Part shown: positions 62,549 through 64,000 of the stretch, piece after piece
Layout of the letters: each line of letters begins with the position of its first letter
Numbering within the stretch: the stretch's first letter is position 1
Assembly: GCF_022213955.1 (NCBI RefSeq)
Contig: NZ_JAKNTW010000040.1
Coordinates: 47,493-111,492 of the forward strand
Origin: Dolomitihabitans soli
GTDB lineage: Bacteria > Actinomycetota > Actinomycetes > Streptosporangiales > Streptosporangiaceae
Length of the DNA stretch: 64,000 nucleotides
Direction of reading: 5' to 3'
The notes under the pieces: model-generated
The model's database searches: none
Told to the model about the DNA's origin: nothing
The model's input: only the letters and a program-made list of their open reading frames with translations
Program-made: the position numbers and the translations under genes

Positions 62549-63825
62549 TCACCCTCCAGGTGCGGTTCGTCCGGTAGGGCGGCGGCGTTGAATTCCCGGA
62601 TCTGTTGCCTGAGCCGTACGGCATCGCCGCTGTCCGCGAAACGGGGTTGGGCGAGGCTTCGGGCAAGGTCATCAAGGTAACCGGTGACGGTTGTCACGCG
62701 GAGTTCGGGTGGCATGGTCAGGACGGGGGTTACCTCGTGGATGACACCGGACAGGTCGTCTTTGAGCAGATGGGCGAGCCCTGCCGCGGCTCTGATCTGT
62801 GCCCAGTTGGCGAGGGCCGGTCGATCGCCCGCGGCTGCTGCCTGATCGGCGGTGGAGGCGGTTCTCAGGGCCTCGTCAGGGTCGCCGGTGCGGACGGCTA
62901 CCGCGAGGCTGAAAAGCGTCTGCCGTTGGACGGGGAAGGCCCAGACAGACCGGTCCGGGGTGATCGTGGCCGGTGAGTCGGCTGCCAGATAGGCGCGTTT
63001 GACGGCATCGAGGGCTCGGCTGGTGTCTCCGAACAGGGCTGCGGCGTTGGCCTCGTACCAAGCGAGTTGGTGTCGCATCGGGCCGGCGGGGGTGGCGTTG
63101 TATCCGCGTCGGGCGAGGTCGGCGGCCTCGACGTAGCTGCCTTGCCATCGGGCTGTCTTGGCGCGGGCGTACCAGGCGAATCCTTGGTTGGAGTCGGCTT
63201 CCTGGGCGAGTTGGACTGCGAGCCGGCCGTACGCCTCGGCTGCCTGATCGCGGTTGATGTCGCCGAGTAGTACGGCGGCGTGGGCAATGAGGTCGGCGTC
63301 GATCCGCAGAAGTTCTCGGACCTGGCGGAAGCGAAGGTCCCCCTGTTTCAGATGACTTTGGACCTGGCGGTGTACGCGCATGACATGACGCAACAGGTTC
63401 TTGGGAGGAACCACGGTGTGGGCGTTGGCCATGGAGGCGGTCGCCTGTTCGATCTCATCGATGGCGGCGGCACGGTGACTCCCCCGGTTGAGCCACTCGG
63501 CGATATCCGCGATCTCATCGATCTCTGGTGCGGGTTCTCGGATGAACGGCCCTGTGCTCATGGTCAAGACGGCCGGCCCTTTAGAGCGGCCGAACCCTAA
63601 CGCTTCCGGCCGTAGGCCGGTGACCTCCTCCAGCGCGGCGGGGTAGGGGTCCCGTGGCCAGGAGACCTCTCCCTTTTCCCAGCGGCGTATCCGCTCCTCA
63701 TCGCACGCGAGTCGTCCGGCTATGCCGCTCTCGGACTGGTTGAGCATCTGAGCGAGCTTCTCGCGTGACAAGTTGCGCTGCTCGCGCCATCTCTGAAGCT
63801 GCGCGTTCGGGATCTTGTCGGCCAT
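62545..63825 (-). CDS. XRE-family HTH regulator with TPR-like region
   Basis: A 426-aa protein from ATG 63825 (GGAGG upstream). The HTH is LQRWREQRNLSREKLAQMLN followed by RLACDEERIRRWEKGEVSWP. The rest is TPR-like helices (EAADLARRGYNATPAGPMRH, NAAALFGDTSRALDAVKRAY). It is coupled to the 2H phosphoesterase gene. Such regulators in actinomycetes often pair with a single effector enzyme. Confidence 0.85.
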   Translation of the reverse strand: MADKIPNAQLQRWREQRNLSREKLAQMLNQSESGIAGRLACDEERIRRWEKGEVSWPRDPYPAALEEVTGLRPEALGFGRSKGPAVLTMSTGPFIREPAPEIDEIADIAEWLNRGSHRAAAIDEIEQATASMANAHTVVPPKNLLRHVMRVHRQVQSHLKQGDLRFRQVRELLRIDADLIAHAAVLLGDINRDQAAEAYGRLAVQLAQEADSNQGFAWYARAKTARWQGSYVEAADLARRGYNATPAGPMRHQLAWYEANAAALFGDTSRALDAVKRAYLAADSPATITPDRSVWAFPVQRQTLFSLAVAVRTGDPDEALRTASTADQAAAAGDRPALANWAQIRAAAGLAHLLKDDLSGVIHEVTPVLTMPPELRVTTVTGYLDDLARSLAQPRFADSGDAVRLRQQIREFNAAALPDEPHLEGE

Positions 63826-64000
63826 CGGGGGGTTTCCTCCCGGCGGGGGGTCCAGAGGGGGAATCAGGGGGCCGTTCGGGGGTCCTGTCGTTTCGCGTTT
63901 GCCGGTGGACTTGCCATCAAGCAACCACGGTACGTCAAGCGGGCTCCCCGCAGCGGGAAGCACCGGACGAACGAATGAGGAGTTGGCGACGGTGACCCGG

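Overview
The window is high-GC DNA with GTG and TTG starts, many ATGA/GTGA gene overlaps, ROK/ABC sugar loci, SigE-family sigma factors and HTH-TPR regulators. It comes from a filamentous-type actinomycete; Streptosporangiales (Nonomuraea-like) is my guess, and no rRNA is present to test it.

The left half (about 1-33.5 kb) is a largely complete temperate siphophage integrated at a tRNA-Arg(ACG) gene. Reading leftward from the tRNA: a ribbon-helix-helix gene and direct repeats lie between tRNA and integrase (33.2-33.4 kb). A tyrosine integrase overlaps an HTH/DUF1508-like repressor (31.1-33.2 kb), with a divergent control region and an excisionase-like HTH (30.1-31.1 kb). The replication block (24.3-29.9 kb) has a 997-aa primase/DUF3987 protein, a J-domain-like protein, small ORFs and a 380-bp array of ATCCGGGAT repeats around an AT-rich core that looks like an origin. 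HNH endonuclease, small and large terminase, a portal-MuF fusion, protease, HK97-type capsid and connectors follow (13.7-23.8 kb). Then come the tail tube, a frameshifted pair of tail chaperones, the tape measure and minor tail proteins (3.8-13.7 kb), and the lysis genes (1.8-3.8 kb). No second copy of the tRNA-Arg 3' end is visible, so the other attachment site is probably left of base 1, and the XRE regulator at 0.4-1.7 kb may lie inside the prophage.

The middle (33.6-59.4 kb) is host chromosome: a NarL-type two-component system, a MaoC-like hydratase, a SigE-family sigma factor with a membrane beta-propeller partner, a phytase-like esterase and an isoaspartate-methyltransferase-like enzyme. 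From 40.6 to 51.4 kb lies a glycan-use locus. It has two divergent secreted discoidin-domain proteins behind LacI-type palindromic operators, a ROK regulator, an ABC sugar importer (binding lipoprotein plus two permeases) and a DUF2264 protein. Next come a lipoprotein, a TetR/MFS/FMN-reductase cluster, a GNAT acetyltransferase, an NTF2-like protein, a second two-component system and Lgt.

The right end (59.4-60.9 kb) is a decayed integration scar. It has a frameshifted integrase tail running into lgt, the 3' half of a tRNA-Ser(GCU) beginning exactly at the anticodon loop, and paired 12-bp repeats resembling integrase arm sites. A PHP-phosphoesterase fragment follows. The window ends with a small secreted protein and an HTH-TPR regulator translationally coupled to a 2H phosphoesterase. 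The most novel-looking items are the iteron-like array, the repeat set between int and tRNA-Arg, and the tRNA-Ser scar.
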